Shown: positions 44,282-55,791 of the stretch, piece by piece
Layout of the letters: the number at the start of each line of letters is the position of its first letter
Position numbering within the stretch: the stretch's first letter is position 1
Source: Triticum aestivum
Lineage: Eukaryota; Streptophyta; Magnoliopsida; Poales; Poaceae
Direction of reading: 5' to 3'
Length of the DNA stretch: 64,000 nt
Assembly (NCBI RefSeq): GCF_018294505.1
Contig: NC_057809.1
Coordinates: forward strand, 414,570,104-414,634,103
The notes under the pieces: generated by a model
Told to the model about the DNA's origin: nothing
Database searches by the model: none
Seen by the model: only the letters and a program-made list of their open reading frames with translations
Translations under genes and position numbers: made by a program

Positions 44282-47022
44282 ATTCCTAAAGATGGTAGAT
44301 GCCTCATCAAAGAATTTCCTACCAAAGATGGCAATACCTAGATCTATTCTTGCTTGTTATGCTAGCTAGGGGCGTTAAATGATAGCGCTTGTTGGGAGGC
44401 AACCCAATTTTATTTTTATTCCTTGCTTTTATCTCCTGTTTAGTAATAAATAATTTATCTATCCTATTTTTTGGTTGTGTTTTTTGTGTTTAATTAGTGT
44501 TTGTGCCAAGTAGAACCGTTGGGAAGACTTGGGGAAAGTCTTGTTGAACTTGCGGTAAAAAACAGAAACTTTAGCGCTCACGAGAACTGCTGCCATTTTA
44601 TTTGGAAAGTGATATTTAGTTAATTCTTTTTGCAGATGATTAATAGATAAATTCCTCACGTCCAGCAATTTATTTTAGAATTTTTGGGATTCCAGATCTT
44701 GCGCTAGCTACAGATTACTACAGACTGTTCTGTTTTTGACAGATTCTGTTTTTCGTGTGTTGTTTGCTTATTTTGATGAATCTATGGCTATTAAAATAGT
44801 TTATAAACCATAGAGAAGTTGGACAGTAGGTATAACACCAATATAAATAAAGAATGAGATCATTACAGTACCTTGAAGTGGTTTTTTATTTTCTTTCGCT
44901 AACGGAGCTCATGAGATTTTCTACTTTGAGTTTTGTGTTGTGAAGTTTTCAAGTTTTGGGTAAAGATTTGATGGATTATGGAACAAGGAGTGACAAGATA
45001 CTAAGCTTGGGGATGCCCATGTCACCCCCAAGATAATCTAAGGACACCTAAAAGCCAAAGCTTGGGGATGCCCCGGAAGGCATCCCCTCTTTCGTATACT
45101 TCTATCGGTAACTTTACTTGGAGCTATATTTTTATTCGCCACATGATATGTGTTTTGCTTGGAGCGTCTTGTATGATTTGAGTCTTGTCTTGTTAGTTTA
45201 CCACAATCATCCTTGCTGTACACACATTTTGAGAGAGCCATACATGATTTAGAATTTGTGAGAATACTCTATGTGCTTCGCTTATATCTTTTGAGTTATA
45301 TAATTTTGCTCTAGTACTTCACTTATATCTTTTAGAGCACGGTGGTGGATTTGTTTTATAGAAACTATTGATCTCTCACGCTTCACTTAGATTATTTTGA
45401 GATTCTTAAATAGCATGGTAATTTGCTTAAAATCTTAATATGCTTGGTATACAAGATTAATAATATAACTTTCTTATGAGTGTGTTGAATACTATGATAA
45501 GTTTGATACTTGATAATTGTTTTGAGATATAAAGATGGTGATATTAAAGTTGTGCTAGTTGAATAGTTGTGAATTTGAGAAATACTTGTGTCAAAGTTTG
45601 TGATTCCCGTAGCATGCACCTATGGTGAACCGTTATGTGATGAAGTCGGAGCATGATTTATTTTTTGATTGCCTTCCTTATGAGTGGCGGTCGGGGACGA
45701 GCGATGGTCTTTTCCTACCAATCTATCCCCCTAGGAGTATGCGCATAATACTTTGCTTTGATAACTTGTAGATTTTTGGAATGAGTATATGAGTTCTTTA
45801 TGACTAATGTTGAGTCCATGGATTGTACGCACTCTCACCCTTCCACCTTTGCTAGCCTCTCTAATACCGCGCACCTTTCGCCGGTATCATACACCCACCA
45901 TATACCTTCCTCAAAACCGCCACCATACCTACCTATTATGGCATTTCCATAGCCATTCCGAGATATCTTGCCACACAGCTTTCCACCGTTCCGTTTATTA
46001 TGACACACTCCATCATTGTCATATTGCTTAACATGATCATGTAGTTGACATCATATTTGTGGCAAAGCCACCGTTCATAATTCTTTCATACGTGTCACTC
46101 ATGCATCATTGCATATCCCGGTACACCGCCGGAGGCATTCATATAGAGTCATATTTTGTTCTAAGTATCGAGTTGTAATTGTTGAGCTGTAAGAAAAATA
46201 AAAGTGTGATGATCATCATTATTAGAGCATTGTCCTAGTGAGGAAAGGATGACGGAGACTATGATTCCCCCACAAGTCGGGATGAGACTCTGGACGAAGA
46301 ATAAATAAAAGAGGCCAAAGAAGCCCAAATAAAAATAAAAAAAGAGAAAGAAAAGAGGCCATAAAAAAGAGAAAAGGCCCAAATAAAAAAAGGAGAGAAA
46401 AAGAGAGAAGGGACAATGTTACTATGCTTTTACCACACTTGTGCTTCAAAGTAGCACCATGATCTTCATAGTAGAGAGTCTCTCATGTTATCACTTTCAT
46501 ATACTAGTGGGAATCTTTCATTATAGAACTTGGCTTGTATATTCCAATGATGGGCTTCCTCAAATTGCCCTAGGTCTTCATGAGCAAGACGGTTGGATGC
46601 ACACCCACTTAGTTTCTTTTTTAGCTTTTATATACTTATAGCTATAGTGCATCCGTTGCATGGCAATCCCTACTCACTCACATTGATATCTATTGATGGG
46701 CATCTCCATAGCCCGTTGATACGCCTAGTTGATGTGAGACTATCTTCTCCCTTTTTGTCTTCTCCACAACCACCACTCTATTCCACCTATAGTGATATAT
46801 CCATGGCTCACTCTCATGTATTGTGTGAAGATTGAAAAAGATTTGAGAATGTCAAAAGTATGAAACAATTGCTTGGCTTGTCATCGGAGTTGTGCATGAT
46901 TTAAATATTTTATCTGGTGAAGATAGAGCATAGCCAGACTATATGATTTTGTAGGGATAACTTTCTTTAGCCATGTTATTTTGAGAAGACATAATTGCTT
47001 TGTTAGTATGCTTGAAGTATTA
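44282..47022. other. Non-coding interior of the non-autonomous Gypsy element
   Basis: No coding frame. It holds GCTTGGGGATGCCC phrases (about 45005 and 45061) similar to the polypurine tract. A 130-bp purine-rich stretch (about 46290-46420) has repeated GGCCCAAATAAAAA and AAAGAGAAAG units. The interior is cut at 47022 by the Tekay-like LTR. Confidence 0.6.
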
Positions 47023-49818
47023 TGTAACATGCCAAATTTTCAATTTGGAATGTTATACATAGATCATTCTTGCATATCATATTTTATTGCATTTTCGTTC
47101 AGCAATCCTTGAAATCCTAAGCAACTCAAGGACCCACGGAGAGAGTTGGGGATTTCCCGGTTTCCTTATTTGATTGTTATCAAATAGTGAAACGAGGATT
47201 TTGGTTTTAATTAATTTTTTTCTCCGAAAGTATTTCATAATTAAAAATATATGCGAGGAGATAATATGACTTCTCCAAAATAAATGAAAATATTGGAGGA
47301 AAAATATTAAAATCATTTATTTGATTTTATTTATATTTTATTGCAATTTTGTTTGCATTAGAAAAATTGCACGTTTTTCAAAGCTGCATTTAGGGCCAAG
47401 AAAATGTTCATCTTGTTCTAAATATTTTATTTAGACGGTGAAAATTTATTTTTGGCATTTTTAGATTTTTATTTTATTTTCTAGGATTTATTTTCTGTTC
47501 GTTGGAATTACTTAAAAAAGAAGAAGAACCCCCACGCGCCGACTGGGCCAAAGCCAGCCGGGCCGGCCCAACCACCGTCGCCGCCGTCTCCCGCGCGGAG
47601 TCGCGCGCGCCGCCGCCCCGACTCGGACCGGAGTCCGAGCCGGACTCCTCCACTGCCGCCGCCTTGCCCCCTCCTCCAAGCCACCTCTCCCCCCTTTATA
47701 TACCGCGCCACCCCGCCGCCACCACCACCGAACCCCGCCGTCCCGCAGCCCGAGCCGAGCCGCGCCGCCGCCTCCCGATCCGTGCCGCCCGCTCCCGCGC
47801 CTCGCCACCACCGCTGCAGTGCCACCGCCGCCGCCCCTCGTCGCGCCGCTTCGGCTCGCCGCCCCGCCGCCCGAGCTCCGCCTCGCCGGAGAGGTAACGC
47901 ACCGTTCGCCACCGCCCGTTTTTTTAAAGAAAACCGATTCGGTTTTTTTTTGAAAAACCCCTAGTTCATTTTTTAGATTGGTTCGCCGGGTTTTCCCGGT
48001 TCTTCTATTTAGCGGATGTTCGTCCGTACGTTCGTTTTAACGAACGGTTTTCGCCCGTTAGTTACAGCTAATGAACGCTCGTTCGTTAGTCTGTTTGTCA
48101 GTTTTCTTTTATCGGATTTTTCCGCGATTATTCTCGATCGCGATTTCTGATCCGATTTTCATTTCTGTTTATCTTTTCGCTCGTTAGTCGGAATCGGGCG
48201 ATTCAAACGCCTAGATCTTCCTCTCAAGACCCTCTTTCCGCTTAACCAACTTGAACAAGATTTTGGTACTATAAAATTTGACCTTATTTCAGATTAGTAA
48301 ACGGATCTTATTTCTTTCGCCGTTTGAGTTTCGTTGCTCCGTTTGGTTTGCTTCTTTTTGCAAACCGAAGTTCTTAAGTTGAGCTTTCTGGTTAGATCTT
48401 CATTTGAGTTTTACCCGTGCTTCTTTGTTAGTTGCTTATGTATGTTATTGTTTGTTTGCGATAGAATTCTCGGAGTGCGAAGCATGTTATTTGGAGTCTC
48501 TAGGTTACGCGGATCGTCAACAAGGCAAGTAACACTTTGATCATATCCCTTTATCACCCAGTTTTTATGCATTAGCTCCAATCCTCAAACATTGCATGGT
48601 TAGGATGACATTAACTTGTGGATTGGTAAGTAGTTGATGAGGTAGAACCTATTGCCTTGTTACATTCAAACCCTTGGGAGTTACTTCTACGCTTTGCTTA
48701 TATTGCTATGCTATGCTCATAGACGTGGTTTGGGTGAGTGAAATCCATGATAGATGTGAGATTGTTAATTAATGGTTCAACTTAAGGTGGTAACTTAAAT
48801 TTACATCTGGGTGGATTGAGGCACCTGGAGTACCCAGTGTTGCCTGTATTTTTTTGGAAATCCCGGAGTACTCGTGTGATCTTCCTATGGACCGCCACCG
48901 AGGCTCAAAGGGAACTGAGATTTTTCATGCTAGAAACTTCCGTGTGCAGCCACAAGCTATTATGGGCTCTAGCATAGTTGAGTAGGTTACGTGAAGCTCT
49001 TGAAGAGGTAGATCAGCAGGTAGTTGGTTTGTAGGTTTGGTATGGTCTACCCGGAGTAGAGAGTTAATTTTTCTGAAAGACTGTGTCTCGGTCATCCGTT
49101 TCTCAAACATCATGTAGTGCAAGAAATCCAACGGAGGCGATCAAGTATTGTGGGGAAAAGTGCGCAAACCTCTGCAGAGTGTATAAACTAATCATGGTTA
49201 GCTGTGTCCCCGGTTATGGAGAACCTTGAGTACCTAGTACTTGGAGTATCTTAAGTATCTCACCACTCTTAATTAATATTGTTGATCACTTTAATTGGGA
49301 TTGAGTTGGAGGAACCTTCTCAATGATGTTTCAACTACCATGATAGTTAAATTAAAATATATTCCTTTGTTATAGGAAAAAATTGGCTTTTCGCAAAAAC
49401 TATAACCATAGAGCTTTCCACCAGCCATATATGCATGTAGTGACAGCATTATTCTGTTCTTGCTCTACTGTGTTACTTTGCCAGCATATTCCATGTGCTG
49501 ACCCATTTTCGGGCTACAATGTATTATGTTGCAGACTTTTCAGACAAGGAGTAAGGTTCATTAGGTCGTTGCCGTGCAGCTCAGCTATGCCGTTGGAGTT
49601 GATGGACTCACTTTATCTTCCAAGCCTTCCGTTGTTATCGTGTTAGATGGCCTTAAGCCATATTTATTGTAATCAGATCTCTTTTGAGACATCTGATGTA
49701 ATAAGTGTGTGATTGCTACTCTGTTATAAATCCTTCGAGTACTGTGTGTGTCAGCATTACCGATCCAGGGATGGCATTGAAGCACATAGACTTGACCGTT
49801 TGAGGTCGGGTCGCTACA
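47023..49818 (+). repeat. 5' LTR of the Tekay-like element
   Basis: Contains a GC-rich island (about 47520-47900) around CCTTTATATACCGC at 47692-47705, the likely promoter. Shortly after comes GAGAGGTAACGC (about 47889), which looks like a splice donor in the 5' leader. An open proline/arginine-rich frame across the island (47502-47897) is a composition effect and is not called as a gene. Confidence 0.88.
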
Positions 49819-49822
49819 AAGA

Positions 49823-49834
49823 TGGTATCAGAGC
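49823..49834 (+). other. Primer-binding site, initiator tRNA-Met type
   Basis: TGGTATCAGAGC, the standard plant LTR-retrotransposon PBS, 4 bp after the LTR end. Confidence 0.92.
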
Positions 49835-49927
49835 ACACGCTGAGTGTAGGACACGACCACTAAGCTAAAGCCATAGATCACTATTCTCTTCTCATTTCTG
49901 ACTCCTCTCTGTTTTCTACTCTTTAGG

Positions 49928-50664
49928 ATGGCGGAGATGAAGAACAAGTTTGCACAACCGGATGAAGACGCACCTTTGGACGACACTTGAAGGAAGTCAC
50001 AAGGTACTTGAATATAGGAATACCAAGCTTCACCGGGACATACAACGCCACTTTACCAGAAGAGGAGCGCTAGATGATTCAAGTTCAAGTTCCAGGAAGG
50101 ACATTCACGCCAGTCACTAAGCCCATAGAATTTTCCTTTGACGCACCAACCTGGAGTTTAGGAAAGAGTATGTCAGCTCACATCACCATGGGACGCATTG
50201 GAGAAGTATATCACAAGGATCTTAAGGACACTACCTACCAGATATGTGGGCACCGAGACGAGCAATGGGAAATGATCAACACCAGGTAGGATAGATCAAT
50301 TGCAGCTTTCATCCAGGAACTAAACCAACACATTCGACGCCAGGAGAATCAGATGTGCGCAGACATGATAGATTTGAAGAAGGCGAAGACAAGGATCATC
50401 GAGCTGGAAGAAGAACTTAAGTCTACACGCGATGGATATGAGGAGGAAATTGCAACACTATTGGAGAAGAATGACGACCTGATTAAGAAGATCGGAATAT
50501 TCATGGGAGACCCCACTCCAATAGAAGAAGATGAAGAACCCAAGGAGATTCGACCGGAGGACTACATCATCACCGACGACACTGACTCCGACCTTAGCGA
50601 TGATGACTTTGAAGACGAAGCTGGAGCAGATATGATGGAGTCTGCAACCGAGGAATATTTTTAG
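49928..50664 (+). pseudogene. Extra coiled-coil ORF between PBS and gag
   Basis: Starts MAEMKNKFAQPDEDAPLDD at ATG 49928, then a stop and frame change. From 50074 it reads FTPVTKPIEFSFDAPTWSLG, SAHITMGRIGEVYHKDLKDT and YQICGHRDEQWEM. A TAG at 50287-50289 sits where Lys is plausible. It continues as RSIAAFIQELNQHIRRQENQ, a coiled coil (ARIIELEEELKST-like, EEEIATLLEKNDDLIKKIG) and an acidic tail (DDTDSDLSDDDFEDEAG), ending at TAG 50662-50664. It is not gag, protease or pol. Its function is unknown; similar leader ORFs may exist in related wheat elements. Confidence 0.55.
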
Positions 50665-50853
50665 TAGACTACCATAGTAGTAGTATTCCACCATGTAAAT
50701 AAAGTAGTCCGAGCACTTTTGTAATAGTTAGATCAATTGTATGCCTTGCTTGATTGATTGAGTGAAATGATTGTGTTTGTCTCATGTGCATATGGGTAGT
50801 GCCTTCTCATTAGACCTCATTCTATTCTAATCTCTTCCACCTAAACTCATCAG

Positions 50854-51840
50854 ATGCCTCCGAGACGTGACCGCGGATTTGCCTTCCCGCTTGAGCTCAC
50901 TCAGTTGATCCAGCAGCAGAATACCCTGATGCAATTGTTAGTTCAGAATCAAGGCAACAACAACAACAACAACAATCCACCACCACCACCACCACCAGTT
51001 GACAACTTAGCCCGTTTTCTGAAGTTCCAGCCGCTGGTGTTTTCCAGTAGCACCGAGCCTATAGTAGCAGATGATTGGCTCCGCAAGATTGGAAGGGAGT
51101 TGACCACTGCAGGATGTACTGATGCTGAGAAGGTGCGTTTTGCCGCACATCAGTTGGATGGACCAGCAGCATCATGGTGGGAGAATTACACTGTCACCTA
51201 CCCTATAGCCATAGTGACTTGGGACCAGTTTCAGCAAGCTTTCCGCATAGCCCATGTGTCAACTGGAGCTATGGGTATGAAGAAGCGTGAGTTTAGCAAC
51301 TTACACCAGGGGAACCGTACTGTGGCTCAGTACGTGGATGAGTTTAGCAAGCTATCACGCTATGCCCTAATGATGTGGCCACAGATGCCGCGAAGCAGGA
51401 GAAGTTTATGGAAGGGATGAATGATGAGATGAGTATGCAGTTGATGGTAGCCACCTTCAACAACTACCAGGAGTTGGTAGATAAGGCTCTTATGATTGAA
51501 GGGAAGCAATAACAGATCGAGAGCCGTAAGAGGAAGTGTGGACAAGGGAGGTATAACTCAGGATCTCAGTAGAAGCCTCACCTAACCCCGAACTCGGGAG
51601 GACTTGTTCATAACCATGGAGGTCATAACCACACTGGAGGAGGATCGCATAATCACAATGGTACTAAGAATGGGAATGGGAACGGAGCCAATAACAATCA
51701 AAACCGCCCCAATCCAGCCACACCCGCCAAAAGAGATCTAAGTCACGTTACTTGTTTCAAGTGTGGGAGGACTGGACACTATGCCACGGAGTGCCCTGAA
51801 GGAAAGAATGGAAATGGAAATGGGAGCGCTGGGAAGAAGC
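50854..51840 (+). pseudogene. Gag of the Tekay-like element
   Basis: MPPRRDRGFAFPLELTQLIQ starts at 50854. It includes Asn- and Pro-repeats (50957-50998), then the gag core: EPIVADDWLRKIGRELT, VRFAAHQLDGPAASWWENY, FNQ-type WDQFQQAFR, and YVDEFSKLSRYA. A frameshift at about 51370 moves the frame to KFMEGMNDEMSMQLMVATF. Stops at 51510-51512 and 51570-51572 are consistent with decayed Gln codons. A CCHC zinc knuckle (CFKCGRTGHYATEC) lies at about 51756-51797. It would form the virus-like particle and bind RNA; this copy is broken. Confidence 0.85.
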
Positions 51841-53366
51841 CCAATCCATTCAACAAAGGACAAGTGAACCACGTTAACGTGGAGGAGATTGAAGAGCAGC
51901 CGGACGCGGTAGTAGGGAAGTTTTTGGTTAAGTCATCTACTGCTCTTGTTCTATTTGATACTGGTGCATCACATTCATACATATCAAGGGGATTTGTGGA
52001 TAAGTTTAAACTACCAACCCAAACCCTTAGGACCCCTCTCTTAGTGAGTTCACATGGAGCATAGTATATGGCTAGTCAATGGTGCGACCAGATACCCCTG
52101 ACCATTGGCACCCATGTTTTTCCGCCTGACCTAATTATCTTGGAGTCACAAGGATTGGATGTGATATTAGGTATGGACTGGATGTCAAAGTATGGAGGAA
52201 GCATTGACTGTGCTAGTAAGTCGATTTATCTCACCACCCCGGAGGGAAAAAGGATGAAGTATGTATCTAGGCATGTGCCTAGGAGGAGTCAAGTGAATAC
52301 TCTCACGGGAGTTGTTTAGGAGGAAGTGCCTGTAGTGAAGGATTACCCGGATGTTTTTCCAGAGGAGTTACCACGCATGCCACCGGATCGGGATATCGAG
52401 TTTTTGATAGAGCTACTGCCAGGTACTGGGCCAATATCCAAGAGACCCTATTGGATGCCCGCGAATGATCTGGAGGAAATTAAGAAACAGATCAAGGAGT
52501 TGTTGGAGAAAGGATACATTCGAAGGAGTTCATCACCTTGGGGAGCCCCAGTGCTTTTGGTGGAGAAGAAGGATAAATCCCTAAGAATGGTTGTTGATTA
52601 TCGAGCCTTGAATAAAGTGACGATCAAGAACAAGTACCCCCTGCCAATGATCAATGATCTGTTTGATTAGCTACAAGGAGCTAAGGTGTTTTCGAAGATC
52701 GATTTGCGATCGAGATATCATCAGTTGAAGATTCGAGAGAAAGATATACCCAAGACAACATTCACCATGCGTTACAGATTATACGAATATATGGTCATGT
52801 CGTTTGGACTGACTAACGCCCCTGCCTATTTCATGAGCATTATGAACAAGGTGTTCTTGGAGTATTTGGACAAGTTTGTTGTGGTGTTCATTGATGAAAT
52901 TATGGTATACTCGAAGAATGAAGAGGAGCACAAGGAGCATTTGCGACTAGTTCTCGAGAAACTCAGGGAACACCAGTTGTATGCCAAGTTCAGCAAATGC
53001 GAGTTTTGGTTGAAGGAAGTCAGATTCCTTGTACATGTTATATCAGGAGAAGGATAGCAGTAGACCCCAGCAAGGTTCAGTCAGTCACTGCATGGATAGC
53101 ACCCACTTCAGTTAGCGAGATCCGCAGTTTTCTTGTACTCGCTGGATACTATCAGAGATTCATTGACAATTTTTCCAAGATTGCGAAGCCAATGACGGAG
53201 TTATTGAAGAAGGATACCAAGTTTAAATGGACAGAAGACTGCGAGGCAAGTTTTCAGGAGTTGAAGAAACGTTTGACTACAGCCCCAGTGCTGACGCTCC
53301 CAGATATACATAAGGATTTCTATGTGTATTGCGACGCCTCTCGCTTAGGACTTGGATGTGTGCTTG
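51841..53366 (+). pseudogene. Pol (protease, RT, start of RNase H) of the Tekay-like element
   Basis: Protease: LVLFDTGASHSYIS (about 51946) and DVILGMDWMSKY, with TAG at 52062-52064 and 52317-52319. RT from about 52320: [56 protein letters not shown], a TAG at 52668-52670, [27 protein letters not shown]. The catalytic box reads [11 protein letters not shown], with the second Asp of the expected FIDD changed to Glu. A frame change near 53055 leads to the connection (PSKVQSVTAWIAPTSVSEIR, FLVLAGYYQRFI) and the first RNase H strand (YCDASRLGLGCVL). Sequence of this element ends there. Confidence 0.88.
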
Positions 53367-53504
53367 AATCTCTCGGATCCGAATATTCATACCACGATTA
53401 AGAAGAATTACATTAAAATTATGACGAGTAGCACTCCGCATCAAAAATTCTGTTTTTATGATTTACCTACTCGAGGACGAGCAGGAATTAAGCTTGGGGA
53501 TGCT
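53367..53504 (+). other. Tail of the non-autonomous Gypsy interior with polypurine tract
   Basis: After the truncation of the Tekay-like element, about 140 bp leads to GGAATTAAGCTTGGGGATGC and the 3' LTR. The exact junction lies between about 53366 and 53420. Confidence 0.7.
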
Positions 53505-55086
53505 TGATACATCTCCAACGTATCTATAATTTTTGATTGCTCCATGCTATATTATATACTATTTTGGACATTATTGGGCTTTATTATCCACTTTTACATT
53601 ATTTTTGGGACTAACCTATTAACCGGAGGCCCAGCCCAGAATTGCTGCATTTTGCCTGTTTTAGGGTTTTGAAGAAAAGGAATATCAAACGGAGTCCAAA
53701 CGGAATGAAACCTTCGGGAATGTGATTTTCTCAACGAATAATACCAGGGAGACTTGGACCCTACGTCAAGAAATAAATCAGGAGGCCACGAGGTAGGGAG
53801 GCGCGCCCACCCCCACCAGGCGCGCCCTCCACCCTCGTGGGCCCCCTGTTGCTCCACCGACGTACCCCTTCCTCTTATATATATATATCCACGTACCCCC
53901 AAACGATCAGATACGAAGCCAAAACCCTAATTCCACTTCAGTAACTTTCTGTATCCATGAGATCCCATTTGGGGCTTGTTCCGGAGCTCCGCCGGAGGGG
54001 GCATCGATCACGGAGGACTTCTACATCAACACATAGCCTCTCCGATGAAGTGTAAGTAGTTTACCTCAGACCTACGGGTCCATAGTTAGTAGCTAGATGG
54101 ATTCTTCTCTCTTTTTGGATCTCAATACAATGTTCTCCCCTCTCTCGTGGAGAACTATTCGATGTAATCTTCCTTTTGCGGTGTGTTTGTTGAGACCGAT
54201 GAATTGTGTGTTTATGATCAAGTCTATCTATGAATAATATTTGAATCTTCTCTGAATTCTTTTATGTATGATTGGTTATCTTTGCAAGTCTCTTTGAATT
54301 ATCAGTTTGGTTTGGCCTACTAGATTGATCTTTCTTGCAATGGGAGAAGTGCTTAGCTTTGGGTTCAATCTTGCAGTGTCCTTTCCCGGTGACAGTAAGG
54401 GCAGCAAGGCACGTATTGTATTGTTGCCATCGAGGATAACAAGATGGGGTTTTCTTCATATTGCATGAGTCTATCCCTCTGCATCATGTCATCTTGCTTA
54501 AGGCGTTACTCTATTTTTACTTAATACTCTAGATGCATGCTGGATAGCGGTCGATGAGTGGAGTAATAGTAGTAGATGCAGGCAGGAGTTGGTCTACTTG
54601 TCTCGGACGTGATGCCTATATACATGATCATACCTAGATATTCTCATAACTATGCTCAATTCTGTCAATTGCTCAACAGTAATTTGTTCACCCACCATAG
54701 AATACTTATGCTCTCGAGAGAAGCCACTAGTGAAACCTATGGCCCCGGGTCTATCTTTATCATATTGATCTCCTACTACTTAGTTATTTCCTTTGCTATT
54801 TACTTTGCCTTTATTTTACTTTGCATATTTACCATAAAAATACCAAAAAAATATCTTATCATATCTATCAGATCTCACTCTCGTAAGTGGCCCTATAGGG
54901 ATTGACAACCCCTATTTGCGTTGCTTGCGAGGATTTATTTGTTTTGTGCAGGTGCGAGGGACTCGCGCGTAGCCTCCTACTGGATTGATACCTTGGTTCT
55001 CAAAAACTGAGGGAAATACTTATGCTACTTTGCTGCATCATCCCTTCCTCTTCGGGGAAAACCAACGCAGTGCTCAAGAGGCAGCA
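53505..55086 (+). repeat. 3' LTR of the nested Gypsy element
   Basis: 1582 bp, matching 41720-43296. Begins TGATACATCTCCAACG and ends GAGGCAGCA, followed by the target repeat TTACC. TATA-like TTATATATATATATCC at about 53874-53889. Confidence 0.93.
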
Positions 55087-55091
55087 TTACC

Positions 55092-55777
55092 CGAACCCCC
55101 AGGGGGAACTAATGGGCCACCATGGGCCTTATTGGAGAGAGAGGAGGGCCGCCAGGGCAGGCCGTGCCCCCTAGCAGTCTGAATTGGACAAGGGAAGAGG
55201 GGCGACGCCCCCTTTCCTACTCCCTGTCCCTCTCCTTACTTCCCCCTCTCTCCCTTTTGGTGGAATCCTACTAGGACTAGGAGTCCTAGTGGGGCTCCCC
55301 TCTTGGGTGCGCCCTAGGGGCTGGCCGGCCCTCCCCTCCTCCCACCTATATATACGTGGGGAGGGGGCACCCTACAACACACAAGTTGATCTTTTGGCCG
55401 TGTGCGGTGCCCCCCTCCACAGTTACACACCTCGGTCATATTGTTGTAGTGCTTAGGTGAAGCCTTGCGTCGGTAACTACAACATCACCGTTGTCACGCC
55501 GTCGTGCTGACGGAACTCTCCTTTAGCCTCAACTAGATCAAGAGATCAAGGGATGTCATCGAGCTGAACGTGTGCTAATCATGGAGGTGTTGTGCGTTCG
55601 GTACTTGGATCGGTTGGATCGCGAAGACGTTCGACTACATCAACCGCGTTAATAAATGCTTCCGCTTTCGGTCTACGAGGGTATGTAGACACACTCTCCC
55701 CTCTCGTTGCTATGCATATCCTACATAGATCTTGCGTGACCGTAGGTAAATTTTTTGAAATACTGTGTTCCCCAACA
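55092..55777 (+). repeat. 5' LTR of the Copia element, second piece
   Basis: Continues the LTR after the nested insertion and ends TTCCCCAACA. TATA-like CTATATATAC at about 55346-55355. Confidence 0.85.
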
Positions 55778-55778
55778 G

Positions 55779-55791
55779 TGGCATCCGAGCC
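55779..55791 (+). other. Degenerate initiator tRNA-Met primer-binding site (Copia)
   Basis: TGGCATCCGAGCC in place of TGGTATCAGAGCC, directly after the LTR; two substitutions. Confidence 0.8.

Larger units (their letters stand above)
47023..53366 (+). mobile_element. Tekay/Del-like chromovirus, 3'-truncated, nested in the Gypsy element
   Basis: A 2796-bp 5' LTR (47023-49818; TGTAACATGCC...GGGTCGCTACA) is followed by a tRNA-Met PBS, an extra coiled-coil ORF, gag with a zinc knuckle, protease, RT and the beginning of RNase H. Similarity ends abruptly near 53366 after CDASRLGLGCVL; integrase, chromodomain and the 3' LTR are gone. The sequence then changes to the tail of the surrounding Gypsy element, so a deletion joined the two. 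A solo LTR of the same family lies reversed at 27231-30061. Confidence 0.85.
41720..55086 (+). mobile_element. Non-autonomous Gypsy element nested in the Copia LTR
   Basis: LTRs at 41720-43296 and 53505-55086 both begin TGATAC(G/A)TCTCCAACG and end GGTAGCA/GGCAGCA. The flanks are identical (TTACC at 41715-41719 and 55087-55091), so the boundaries are certain. A tRNA-Asp PBS, a gag-like gene and a polypurine tract (GGAATTAAGCTTGGGGATGC) are present. No protease, RT or integrase of its own is visible. The interior is interrupted at 47022 by a Tekay-like element. By eye the first ~330 bp of the LTRs differ at roughly 6-7%. Confidence 0.93.

Noticed and set aside
47502..47912. Pro/Arg/Ala-rich open frames on both strands in the Tekay-like LTR
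   Set aside because: They come from extreme GC content around the LTR promoter, which removes stop codons from all frames.
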